A stretch of DNA of 64,000 nucleotides from Gracilaria vermiculophylla (lineage: Eukaryota; Rhodophyta; Florideophyceae; Gracilariales; Gracilariaceae): contig JAHNZQ020003146.1 in the NCBI GenBank assembly GCA_019155205.2, positions 1,309,537 to 1,373,536 on the forward strand. Direction: 5' to 3'. The position numbers were made by a program, and so were the translations under genes. The notes beneath the pieces are model-generated. The model made no database searches, was not told the DNA's origin, and saw nothing but the letters and a program-made list of their open reading frames with translations. Below are positions 50,647 through 60,363 of the stretch, piece by piece (the first letter of the stretch is position 1; every line of letters begins with the position of its first letter).

Positions 50647-51270
50647 ATGTATTCGTTTCCCATCGCGCTGTTCACGTTTCTGATTGCTTTTTGCAACGCA
50701 CCAACAGCTGAATCCTTCGGAATTCACATACCTCCGGGAGGGATGGAGCACTGCTTTTTCAGAGAGGTTCATGCCGATTATCACATATATGTCCACTTTG
50801 TTGCCCGTGAAACTATCAATATCAAGCTAGTGGACACCAACGAAAAGGTGCTGTACGCGAAACGGTCAGTTCTGCAAGGAAGCTTCGATTTCGAGGCCAT
50901 CGATCACGGATCTTACCGAATATGTCTTTCCGTCGAACAAATGAGAAGGAAACCAACCATCACGAAGTTCCGCTTTCTGGTAGTCGATCCCATCGTGTCC
51001 AGCGACAAGATCGCCACTCTAGAGCAGGTTCACACAGCCACCAAACTCTGCGATGACATCAAAAAGTTGTCAGATCGCGTGCTTTTCCGAACGCATCTCT
51101 ATTCTGACACCGCTCTTGAGACAGACGGAATATTGAAAAGTTCCATTTCGCTCACGGGTCGCTTGGTCGCCCTGGAATGTGTTGCAGCGCTTTTGGCGGC
51201 TATTACTCAAGTATCATACGTTCGCAAAATGCTTTGGTCAAGTCGTTCTAGACTTCAACGCATGGTGTAA
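50647..51270 (+). CDS. p24 (emp24/gp25L/TMED) cargo receptor
   Basis: 207 residues with the standard p24 order: signal peptide (MYSFPIALFTFLIAFCNAPT), GOLD domain with its Cys pair (GMEHCFFREV and SYRICLSVEQ), a coiled-coil segment, one C-terminal transmembrane helix (RLVALECVAALLAAITQVSY) and a short cytosolic tail ending RLQRMV. p24 proteins cycle between ER and Golgi in COPI/COPII vesicles and help load cargo such as GPI-anchored proteins. The tail has no clear KKxx or FF sorting signal; the final MV could act like the VV of beta-type members (inference). The upstream 27 codons start with GTG, so ATG 50647, at the signal peptide, is used. Confidence 0.87.
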   Translation: MYSFPIALFTFLIAFCNAPTAESFGIHIPPGGMEHCFFREVHADYHIYVHFVARETINIKLVDTNEKVLYAKRSVLQGSFDFEAIDHGSYRICLSVEQMRRKPTITKFRFLVVDPIVSSDKIATLEQVHTATKLCDDIKKLSDRVLFRTHLYSDTALETDGILKSSISLTGRLVALECVAALLAAITQVSYVRKMLWSSRSRLQRMV

Positions 51271-51360
51271 CCTCGTACTACTTGCTTGAAAAGAGTAGAG
51301 CGAAGCGCACATCAACATGTATTCGAGTGCATAATTTTTCCGTTGTAATCCTGGCTGTCA

Positions 51361-52449
51361 TCAGCTGCACTTTGTTTTCATTCTTGCTCCAACGAGACTG
51401 TCATCATTGGGAAGAAAATTACCCTCAACTGTACCTTGACGCGCATTGTATCGCAAACGGAGCGTAGAGCCGTTCTGTTTCCCACAGACGCGTCGAACGG
51501 CATGTAATAAGAAATCGATGAAGTTGAGACACACAAAAGGCTCCCAACAGCCAGACATACGTCTTTCTTGAAAATACTGACGTGCTTCTCGGTGCAGTTT
51601 GTGGGTCTCAAGACGTTTCACTCCGACTAACTCCCCGTCATCACTACGCAAACCTAGAAAGATGTATCGCACACCAGCCAAGTAAGACTGAATCCAATAC
51701 TTTGGAAACCGATGTCTGTACATATTGCCCAAGTCCTTGTCATTTCGGACTTCACGCATGGTCTTGAGCTCCAAATAACTGCGTATGGGATTCTCCACGC
51801 TGCTCGGGTCTCCAATAGTACAATCGACTTCTGCGCTCATGATAATTCGGTGATTTCCAATGCGTAGGCGAGCAACACTGCAGAATTCAGAATTTGCGTC
51901 GACAGGTTCATCTTCGTTTCCGGTGCACAGTGCCTCGAAGCGGTAGCCGTAGTACATGAAACGAGCTGCAGAGGGGTTTCTCGAGTCCTCGTCAATCTTC
52001 CTAATGTCCAGAAACAGTGTATTTCCGACCATTGCACAATCCATTTCCCAATTGTCTCGATGATTGTAAGGAGTTCCCCCAATTTTGTTTAGGTTGTTGC
52101 GAAAGGTTACCACGTCTGCCTCTTCATACAAATTGAAATCACTTTTCAGCACTGCTTCCACGACAGTTTCAACCGTCGTAACCTCATCGGCTTTGGGGAC
52201 GAAAGTTTCAAATTGCTGACCCAGGTTCACGTGCAGAGAAGGATCTTTGTATCTTTTGAGTTCTGTTCTACTACCGTACTGTACTTGTCGATCTGCAGCT
52301 CTCGAAAAGAAAGCTACTTCCCGTGGCTCAGAAATATGGAGCTTTGTAAATCCTGAAGCGGCGGAGTTTACCCATTGTTTCACATTCACCTGCAGTGCAG
52401 CTTCTGTTTCGCCTTCTGTCGGCACATTGTTATCTCGTGGGCGATTCAT
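51361..52449 (-). CDS. DXO/RAI1 decapping exoribonuclease family protein
   Basis: 362 residues. Conserved blocks of the Dom3Z/RAI1 family are visible: VVTFRNNLNKIGGTPYN, WEMDCAMVGNTLFLDIRK, IIMSAEVDCTIG with the metal-binding E-x-D, and RSYLELKTMRE with E-x-K, then FPKYWIQSYLAGVRYIFLG. These proteins remove incomplete, unmethylated or NAD caps from RNA and degrade it, or activate Xrn2-type nucleases; the precise activity cannot be read. ATG 52449 is the first of the frame. It is convergent with p24, with 91 bp between stops. Confidence 0.9.
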   Translation of the reverse strand: MNRPRDNNVPTEGETEAALQVNVKQWVNSAASGFTKLHISEPREVAFFSRAADRQVQYGSRTELKRYKDPSLHVNLGQQFETFVPKADEVTTVETVVEAVLKSDFNLYEEADVVTFRNNLNKIGGTPYNHRDNWEMDCAMVGNTLFLDIRKIDEDSRNPSAARFMYYGYRFEALCTGNEDEPVDANSEFCSVARLRIGNHRIIMSAEVDCTIGDPSSVENPIRSYLELKTMREVRNDKDLGNMYRHRFPKYWIQSYLAGVRYIFLGLRSDDGELVGVKRLETHKLHREARQYFQERRMSGCWEPFVCLNFIDFLLHAVRRVCGKQNGSTLRLRYNARQGTVEGNFLPNDDSLVGARMKTKCS

Positions 52450-53487
52450 TTCCGGTGTGTTTCCTACTCGAACCTTGACTTCGATTTCTTGTTTTCTCTT
52501 AAAACTGTTCCAGCATTATCTGAGCGGCACAAAGGGCAACACTTCAGTTCTTTACGATAAATAGGAACCGCTAAGGTCAGAGTCGCTAGGTTCAGCATCT
52601 GTATGATACTAGTTCAGTCTGCAGCATAACCCTCGGATCCAAAATCACCATTAAAACCCGTGACTTTGAATAAAATTTCCCAAATTGGAGTAAAGTATCT
52701 GTTCAGAAGTAACGTAACTTCGCTTCGCCTCACAGGATTCGACAGTGCATTGCAGCTTGACAAATATCTGTTTTCTAATGTCTCTTAAGCCTCGCACAAT
52801 TCCCTATTCTTTGTCGTGTTCAGACAAAAATCTTTTTGTCGCAGGGGAAAGTAACTTTAGTATGTTTCGACTCTGCTGCGTTCGGGTAACTGGAAAGTGT
52901 TTGGTAGTCCAGCTGGGATTGATAATTCATGTCCGAGGACTTTGAGCGCTGCGTTTACTTTCACATCAAGTTTGTGTAATTACGAAACATTCGGCTCAAT
53001 CCAATTTGAAATTTCAGAGATGAGCATAGAACGACCACACATGAGTCATGTATGCAAGAGGTTCATACTTGCTCTCCACAGCCAGCTCACCAATGGAGAT
53101 ACGGGCCTGTGCGGAGTGAAATTGCCAGCTCAACCCAGTCTTGCAGCATCCCAATTTGTTCCGACTTCCATCAGCGCAGCCTCCACGTACATGTAACGGT
53201 ATTTTTAGTCCTCTTCATCGCCTTGCTGAAGTCTTCGTGACGATTTTTCTTGCGGGAAAGCACTTTAGCTTGTCCGAATGCACCCATCGCAAACTTTTTA
53301 GAGTACTCAGGAAGCGATTTCTCCAACTCTTGTTTCTTTCAACAGCCTCGCAAGCGGCTCACATCTCATCACTTTGCATCTAGTTCTGTGGTTGAATGAC
53401 GTGTTTCACCAAGACAACGCTAACCATTGACACTCTACGAAAGAACTGCCCGTCGTTAATGTGAAACCAATTTTTTCGTAAACTCAT
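52450..53487. other. Intergenic between DXO/RAI1 and PGAM-like genes
   Basis: About 1 kb between two divergent starts (52449 minus, 53488 plus). It is AT-rich with only short open frames. No element was recognised. Confidence 0.4.
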
Positions 53488-54153
53488 ATGGATCGTCATC
53501 TCTTGGAAGCTGAAAAGGGGAAGAAGATTCCACTGAAGACTCTGTTCCTCGTCCGCCATGGCCAGTCTCTACATAACGCTCACTTCTTTGAGAACGAAGG
53601 TGCGGATCTCAACGACATCCGCTACGCCGATTCTCCGCTTACTTCCTTGGGCCATCAACAGGCATGTGCTCTTGTTGAAGAAGTCGCCCGCATAAACCCC
53701 GAGCTTATTGTTACATCCCCAATGACGAGAGCAACACAAACTTGTTTGGAAGCATGCAAGATGGTGCCAGATATTCCCATAGTTGTTAATCAACTGTGTG
53801 CTGAGAGATTGGCATACAGCTGCGATGTTGGATCTCCGGTGTCGCAGCTTGAACAAAAATTTCCCAAACTGAACTATGGGAACGTCATGCCTGATTGCTG
53901 GTGGTGGGTTAAGCCCGGAACCATCCCTAGCGTGGAAAATAGTGTAGCAGAACTGCGAAAGCATCCCCCTGGTGCTTACGTAGACGTCGAGCCTGTGGAT
54001 TATATGCATAAACGCATAAATAAGTTCCGACGATGGCTCCTGATGCGTCCGGAAACGAAAATTATTGTCTTTTCTCACGGAGTTTTTCTTACCAGGTTTG
54101 TGGGCGATAACCAACGATTTGCGAATGCAGAAGTAAGGAAGATTGTAATTTAA
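53488..54153 (+). CDS. Phosphoglycerate-mutase-like histidine phosphatase
   Basis: 221 residues. The catalytic block TLFLVRHGQSLHNAHFFE has the RHG motif; LTSLGHQQACALVEEV, IVTSPMTRATQTCLEA, and the second His in IIVFSHGVFLTRFVGDNQ complete the histidine phosphatase site. A Glu acid is present in LCAERLAYSCDVGSP. The family includes mutases and broad phosphatases; plant and algal relatives of this length are mostly of unknown substrate. No targeting peptide, so probably cytosolic. ATG 53488 is the first of the frame, close to the RHG motif. Confidence 0.9.
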   Translation: MDRHLLEAEKGKKIPLKTLFLVRHGQSLHNAHFFENEGADLNDIRYADSPLTSLGHQQACALVEEVARINPELIVTSPMTRATQTCLEACKMVPDIPIVVNQLCAERLAYSCDVGSPVSQLEQKFPKLNYGNVMPDCWWWVKPGTIPSVENSVAELRKHPPGAYVDVEPVDYMHKRINKFRRWLLMRPETKIIVFSHGVFLTRFVGDNQRFANAEVRKIVI

Positions 54154-54478
54154 GCGCGGGATCGATCAGCGAAAGCTTAGGTCATAAGTTATATGGGAGG
54201 CTGGTCGTGCTGTGTCTCTCATTTCCACACAACCGTTGTATTTGGAGACTTCTGTGACGCCATCAACTTATGAAAGCATGTCACGTACTCGATATGTTTC
54301 AGAAGCGTATTGAAGAAGATCGCCCTTGAAGAAAGCAAACAAACACTTTTAGATTACGTCAGTATTTTGTCGGTATTCAGAAGATGCCGTCTGTACTAGT
54401 TTAGTTTTGGATACTGTCTCGTATTATCATTGACAATCCAAAGTGCCACTTTATACGAAGTTGTACTAGTTGAGAACT

Positions 54479-54682
54479 ATGATAGTATGCACGGCACATG
54501 CCCAAAGTTCTGGAACTCCCATTTCGGTGCTAGGACAACCCTTTCGTCACACCTATCACCGCACTAAATCTTATGTGCTTCTCCACGTTGATGCGGTTAT
54601 CGCATTCATACTGGGAACCCTGATGTTTATGCTGCCTTATCTGGTCCGTCAAAATCGAACTTTTTTTCATCTGAACTTATAA
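54479..54682 (+). CDS. Possible small membrane protein
   Basis: A 67-residue frame from an ATG at 54479 with one hydrophobic segment (DAVIAFILGTLMFMLPYLV) flanked by basic residues (YHRTKSYVLLH; RQNRTFF). It has no known motif. It may be chance in AT-rich DNA. Confidence 0.25.
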   Translation: MIVCTAHAQSSGTPISVLGQPFRHTYHRTKSYVLLHVDAVIAFILGTLMFMLPYLVRQNRTFFHLNL

Positions 54683-55971
54683 CGTCTTTTCATTCATCTG
54701 TCGAGCAGGCCATGTGAGCACACCATGCAACTTTATTTTTGTTGTGGTGGTCATTTAATACGAACGATTTGTTCATTTTGACGAATTGGTATAAATTAGT
54801 TTAACTGCACGTCAAACCATTGCTTTTGAGATTTTGTTCGGCAAAGTTCTTGCAAGTTTAGTGCAGAAGGCACTTTCCCGCGATATTTTGCGCTTTGTAC
54901 GCCTTTCATCAACTAAAGAGTTAAAGAAGTTTTTGGTGTCAAGTGGAACGTTTGGATCTATAATGTACTGGAATTGATAGAAAAGATACTATACATTAAC
55001 ATGCCGCGAACTGCCAAGTTTTTTAGCAATATTGAACACAATGTATCCCTCTCTTTTATATTGAAGGATGTGATGCTGTTCTAAATCTGAAAGAGAGTTT
55101 GCTTTCGCCATATCTGCGATAGAGTAAGGAATGCGCTATCTTTATGAAACGCGATTTTGAGGGTTTTAACGTAAAGGGGATGGCTACAGAAGGCAAACAT
55201 CCATATTTTGGCGCGCTTTTGCTACTTCCTGTACTTTTGAAAAGCACTGTATGAACACAATGTCTCCATATTTTCGAAAAACAATTAAGCTCTTTGTCAA
55301 CATTTTATTTAGATCATAGTCATCATCGGACTTAAAAAGAGCAAAATCGATGAACAACGAAAACTATCTCCGTGAACTTGAGCATTCTTTACTTTGGGTA
55401 TTTTCTATCACAAAGTTGTGATCCATTTCTGATAAAATAAAGGCCAGTGTTTAATCGAATCAAAGCAAAAATGCTGACCGCTGAGGAACAAAAGCAGCAA
55501 CACCGACCTAGGTCTGAGAGAAATTGAAAAAGGTCATCCACCGAAAAGTCCAATCTGAAGCCAACGTGCATTTCTATTACAAAAGAGAACAATTATTCGT
55601 AATTTAAATGAGAGCCATACAACAATGTAGTTTCCTTTCCTCTCGCAAAATCGTTCATTTTGTAATCAGACACGGCAAAACCTGTCAAAAACGTCTGCTT
55701 CTCAACAAAAAAAAGGGCTCAGAAAAACATAGCTCCTAATTAGAAAGACCTTCATAAAATTTGACCGACTTGCGTTAAATCCCTTGACTGGATGACTTTG
55801 GGATCCCGAAATTCCCCAGTCACAAACACGGTGCTTATGAGAATCGGGAAAGATTGTGACACCATTTCCTGCTTAGCGGAGGTAAGTACGAGCGTAATTC
55901 TGAACCGATAACCATTTCTTTTCAGGCTGCGGCGGAAAACATAAACTGCGATTTCATCGCCAGTTGCTGAT

Positions 55972-56060
55972 AGGAGATTGCAATCTCGTCAATTGCAGGT
56001 GGGGACTGCATGGTCATATCTGAAGTATAGTATAAAGAAATAACAGCATTGCAATCTCCT
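55972..56060. repeat. Palindrome with a distant inverted copy
   Basis: GAGATTGCAATCTC at 55974-55987 is a perfect 14-bp palindrome. AGGAGATTGCAAT (55972-55984) also pairs exactly with ATTGCAATCTCCT at 56048-56060. This could be a protein-binding site or a hairpin. Confidence 0.55.
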
Positions 56061-56906
56061 GAAAATCAGATTGTTTCCATTTCTTCTTCGCGACCGCGTA
56101 TTTGGGCCGCTTTTATGCACCTTGCAAGAAACGCAAGAAAGTACATTTATGCTATAGAGCAAAGTACGTGCTGCGGTACCCGTTCTTCATGTACTATCTC
56201 GATACTCAAAGTACAAACGTCATAGGCAACGAGATAGACGCCGAGATTTGTTGCAAAGCTTCCATGCACTTCTGCAATCTCAGATACCAACACAAAAGTC
56301 ATCAGCATAGAGGAGTGTTTACATCAGAATATAGGATGCTTAAGGTTGTTAGATGTCTGACCTTCTTATTGAAGAGAAGTTCAATCCAACAAAAGTTTAA
56401 GGTCATTTATATGTGAAAATAACCAATTGTAGTGAGAAGAGTCAAAAAGTAAGCGCTGATATCTTGCAGTCCCAGTAGCTCTGCATACTTAGCAGAGACC
56501 ATCAGTCAAAGCACACATATTTTCCACTTGGGTTTCGCAATATGTTGACAAGCAGTGTGTGTAAAATCCAAACTAAGAAAGCATTCGGTAAAGAAGGGCC
56601 ATGTTACACTTTCGAGCAGCCCGTCAGTCAAATATATCGAGAACCAAACCATCAAAAGTCCTGATGACGGCATTTCACATGACGATATTGCAGATCACAC
56701 ATGCGATTTGTCATCAACCACGTCAGATACAATCGACCTTTCCCTTTTGCCCGGCATCTGTCATTGGGTGTTAGACGCTTAACTTCTGCAAATAAGGGAC
56801 ACAACGAACACAAAGACCAGCTACCCAGCTGTTGTCATACGCCGCATGCGGTTGTGGATTCTGTAGTGGGATATTCACGATTAGCTTTCAATACTGTAAC
56901 AATACG

Positions 56907-59759
56907 CTACCGTTGCCGCGGTCTCTTTGACTTCCAACCAGTGTATGCTTGACCCGGACCGTGAGAGCTACCAGTCACAACACCATTCATCAACATCGTG
57001 CCCTGGCTGTTGGTGCTTGTGCTACTTTGAGTTCTGCTACTTCTTTGCTGCCTTTTCACACCGACGAGGCGACTGGGTGATGACTGAAACTCATTCGATA
57101 CCGTCTGTCCACTCTTTTGGTTACCACCATGTATATTGGGGACCACCTGAGGCGCTTGGTTGAACGCTCTTTCCTCGCTCGCTGGAGCTCGTTGACCATG
57201 ATTATTGAAGTCTTGGGCATCAGAAAGGGCATCAGCACTGTGCTTTGGGGTATCAGAATTGATATTTTCACTGCTGCGGACAGAGCCTCCTCTCATTCCA
57301 ACAAGGACTTGCGACGCTTTCTCTTTCTCTTCATCCATGCCACTTTCCTGTTTTGAACTCATTTTGCGCATATCTTCACCACAATTGTGATCTCGAGGAT
57401 TAGAAGTAACCGTGCTTCCCTTGGTTTTAAGCATCGCAGCCTGAGAAGACTTCGGTTCTCTATCCTGATTAATGGCGGGATTCTTTCCCTCCGTCATAAT
57501 TTTTTCGCTGTGAGGCACTCCACTAAAAGTTTCTGCATAACTGTGCGGGTGTCCGGTTCCTTTCGGATGCGCCACTGTCGGAGCAGGTGTCTGACCATAT
57601 ATCTGGGATGAAGGCGGTACAACATAATACTGGGATGCATATTGTCCGCCCATGGGTTGCTGAAATTGTTGATGAGCTGTATATGCCACTGACATGTCTC
57701 TTCCAGGTTGGTGAACCAAATGAGAAGTTTGCATGTGTTCTGCTCCATGGGCGATCGCTGGAATTCCGTGCTGCCATGCCGGGTTTCTTTCAGGAACCTG
57801 GTGAGGCAGCCCGTGGTGAGGTCTCATAGGGTAGTATGCGCCAACATGATACGAGGATCGAAGTTGATGCGCATAGGGAGGAGCATTGGAGATCATCCCA
57901 TTCGACGGATGCGAAAAATAATAGCCACCATGATTCGGATGAATTTGATTACGATCGACTTCAATGGGGTGTTGAACGACTCGACCTGAAAACGGATCTG
58001 GCCCATGGGAAGGAGGCATTGGGTACGCGTGGTCTGGATGGTATCCATAGTAGCTATACATGGGAGGGTAGCTGTTCTGAGAGAGGTTCTGTTGATGACT
58101 GTCTCGAATCGTCGCCCCTTGAGCTGAAGATGTTGGGATCTTTCCCGCGTTTGCGCCAGAAACGGATGCAATGGGTTTGACAAACTTCTCATCATCGACT
58201 GGAGCAGACTTGGAGGCACTGATGGCATTTCCTTGCGTATTCTTACTTGTCGGATTTAAACAGCTCTTTTTCTGGGCTTCGGAACACGGCTTCTCGGATG
58301 ACTTCGGTGCTTCAACTTGCTGTGGGTGAGAACTTGGGGGTGGATTTGGATCTGGGTGACCTTTTTCAACACAATATCTGTCACTCATCAGTGCATTCTC
58401 GTATGCATGTTCTTGAATGTCTTGGTAGGGTGGATCTATGAAGCACTGGTTGATGGTGTTGACAAATAACGGGATGGCTCGAGGAATCGAATCAAACGGG
58501 ACGTATCTTGGAATCGAAGGTCGATCCTGTGATGATTGTACGGCAGAATGTTTCGTGCCATTTGGCGGGTTATTGAGGGTTGTTGGGCACTCCTGTCCCT
58601 GACCATCTGAGACGGGAAGTTGGCTCGGGGCGGAAGAGTTGGTGAGAGGAGCTTCGCCATGTCCAATTTCAACAAACATGAAATTTGGTTTCTCGCAAAT
58701 GGTCTTCACTCGCGTGGCGGCCTCTGTCAATGAAGAGGTGTTCTTGTTTATCAGTTCACCAATGCTAAGGTGCCCAACAGTGGCATAGGTAAAGACCATG
58801 ACAGGGGTCTCTTGTGAGACTTTGAGCTGTTGAAGGTAAGACAAGGGGTCGCATAGTGTGAGCACACACAACGAGCCGTTGGAGAACGTGACGACAATGC
58901 CCTCAGTGGGAGTGACCATTCCGTTGGAAAAGCTCATTGACAGGCTTTTGGACGGGTGCGAGGGTTGGATGATTCCCGCCTTATCCCAGCCGACGGTGGC
59001 TAGCGAGAAGCGACCCATGTCTTTTCGGGGCGGGGGCATTTTGCCGGTGAGCACCTCAAAGCCATTACATATGAGTCTCAAAGCGCGATAGTCTTGGTCG
59101 CCGGCATCTGGTGAAGGGGAGTTGCGGTCGGCGGTGGGTTCTGAGCGTAAGGCGGTGGTTTGGGGCTGTTTTGATGGCTGCTGTTGGGTGTGGGGCTGGT
59201 GGTCGAACGTGGTTTGCTTCAACGGTTGTGGAGGATGTGGCAGTTCGGGACTGTTGGACTTTGGGGCGTCGGCACTGTTTTCGTCGTCCGAGGGGGAAGG
59301 CGTTCGCGAATTTCCGACGAAGGAAGGGATAGTAGCGGCGTTACTCTTGGAGCCGTTGGAGCCGTTGGAGCCGTAGCCGTCGTCCGAAGACTGAGTGGCC
59401 CACTCGGGGCAGATGTCCGGGCGAGGAAGCTGCACGACGGCGAGCAAACCCGGGCAGCTGACGGCGAAGACGCGGGCAATGAGGGGGAGAACGAGGCCGT
59501 AGAGGAAGTGGTCCTGCTGGTTGTTCTCGACAAAGACGTAGTTGGAGGTGGGGGGGGGGCGATCAAGGGCGGCGAAGACGGTGGACAAGACGTGCTTGCT
59601 GATGGGAAGGGGGGTGTCCGGCGAGGGGGATCGACGGGGGTCGGCGGCAGAGTGGGGAGGGGGGTTTTGGGGGTTGGCAATGTGGTCTAGCACGGCGGCG
59701 TTGGAGAGGGCGTGGTGGCGAGAGGCGCGCAAGGCGTCGCGAATGGTGGGGGTGAGCAT
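56907..59759 (-). CDS. Hypothetical protein with long prion-like region
   Basis: 950 residues from ATG 59759. I do not recognise it. The N-terminal about 130 residues (DALRASRHHALSNAAVLDHI; SNYVFVENNQQDHFLYGLVL) look globular. A Ser/Pro/Gln/Asn linker follows, then a second globular part near residues 220-450 (DYRALRLICNGFEVLTGKMP; TYATVGHLSIGELINKNTSS; IPRYVPFDSIPRAIPLFVNT). The remainder is Gln/Pro/His/Tyr/Ser-rich, ending in a basic KSKRPRQR. Such a composition is seen in RNA-granule or transcription proteins (inference only). The open frame continues upstream for 187 codons of Arg/Ala/Gly noise in GC-rich DNA, so it was trimmed. ATG 59759 begins MLTPTIRDALRASRHHALSN. Confidence 0.75.
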   Translation of the reverse strand: MLTPTIRDALRASRHHALSNAAVLDHIANPQNPPPHSAADPRRSPSPDTPLPISKHVLSTVFAALDRPPPTSNYVFVENNQQDHFLYGLVLPLIARVFAVSCPGLLAVVQLPRPDICPEWATQSSDDGYGSNGSNGSKSNAATIPSFVGNSRTPSPSDDENSADAPKSNSPELPHPPQPLKQTTFDHQPHTQQQPSKQPQTTALRSEPTADRNSPSPDAGDQDYRALRLICNGFEVLTGKMPPPRKDMGRFSLATVGWDKAGIIQPSHPSKSLSMSFSNGMVTPTEGIVVTFSNGSLCVLTLCDPLSYLQQLKVSQETPVMVFTYATVGHLSIGELINKNTSSLTEAATRVKTICEKPNFMFVEIGHGEAPLTNSSAPSQLPVSDGQGQECPTTLNNPPNGTKHSAVQSSQDRPSIPRYVPFDSIPRAIPLFVNTINQCFIDPPYQDIQEHAYENALMSDRYCVEKGHPDPNPPPSSHPQQVEAPKSSEKPCSEAQKKSCLNPTSKNTQGNAISASKSAPVDDEKFVKPIASVSGANAGKIPTSSAQGATIRDSHQQNLSQNSYPPMYSYYGYHPDHAYPMPPSHGPDPFSGRVVQHPIEVDRNQIHPNHGGYYFSHPSNGMISNAPPYAHQLRSSYHVGAYYPMRPHHGLPHQVPERNPAWQHGIPAIAHGAEHMQTSHLVHQPGRDMSVAYTAHQQFQQPMGGQYASQYYVVPPSSQIYGQTPAPTVAHPKGTGHPHSYAETFSGVPHSEKIMTEGKNPAINQDREPKSSQAAMLKTKGSTVTSNPRDHNCGEDMRKMSSKQESGMDEEKEKASQVLVGMRGGSVRSSENINSDTPKHSADALSDAQDFNNHGQRAPASEERAFNQAPQVVPNIHGGNQKSGQTVSNEFQSSPSRLVGVKRQQRSSRTQSSTSTNSQGTMLMNGVVTGSSHGPGQAYTGWKSKRPRQR

Positions 59760-60363
59760 GGGGGCGGGGAAGAAGCGGTGGCGGCGAGAGAGCGGGGAGG
59801 GGGCGGAGCCATGGGCGTGGGGGGGGGTGGCGGGGGAGTGGTGGGGGAGTAGGCGGGAAGCGACGCGCCGCCGAATGGGGTGGGTGAAACGGCGTGCGCG
59901 GTGGCGGCGGCGCAGCGCCAAGTAGCAGCGCCGCTGCGGCCAAACGACGCGGGCGGCGCGCGCTGCTGCTTGCGCGCCGCATGCGAGCGCGGTGCAGTCG
60001 CGCACACGGCGCGGCGTTTGGACAAAAATCGCGCCCAGCGCGGCCGCCTGGCGGAGGCGGAGGCGGATGAGTGGGGCGCGTCGCTTCGCGCAGATTCCCG
60101 CGCGCGAGCAGCGACGCGCGTGGAGGCGGATGTGCCGCGCCGCGCGCGCCGCGCGCGCGCCCGATCTTTGGCGCTGCCGTGCGCCCGCCCCGGCGCGCAC
60201 CGCTGCCGCCGCAGCCGCCCGCCCCCCCCCCCCCACGCACTCCTTCAGCCGCGCACGTCCGGCGTCGACCACTCGCCCCTTGCCACCCGTCCCGCCCACG
60301 CGCCGTGCGCCGTGCGCCACGTGCCGTCCGCCGCCACCCTCCCGCCGCCCGTCCTTCCCGCTC
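59760..60363. promoter_or_regulatory. GC-rich upstream region of the prion-like gene
   Basis: About 0.6 kb of very GC- and CpG-rich DNA between two minus-strand genes: promoter and leader of the prion-like gene and 3' end of the SKA3-like gene. CGCGCG runs and a short poly-C are present. All frames are open, which is an effect of GC. Confidence 0.45.

Larger units (their letters stand above)
54154..56906. other. AT-rich intergenic region
   Basis: 2.75 kb with low GC content. A small membrane-protein-like frame and a palindrome are listed separately. No other gene is supported. Confidence 0.45.

Noticed and set aside
59760..60320. Upstream extension of the prion-like protein (187 codons)
   Set aside because: Arg/Ala/Gly noise in a CpG-rich leader; ATG 59759 starts sequence with normal composition.
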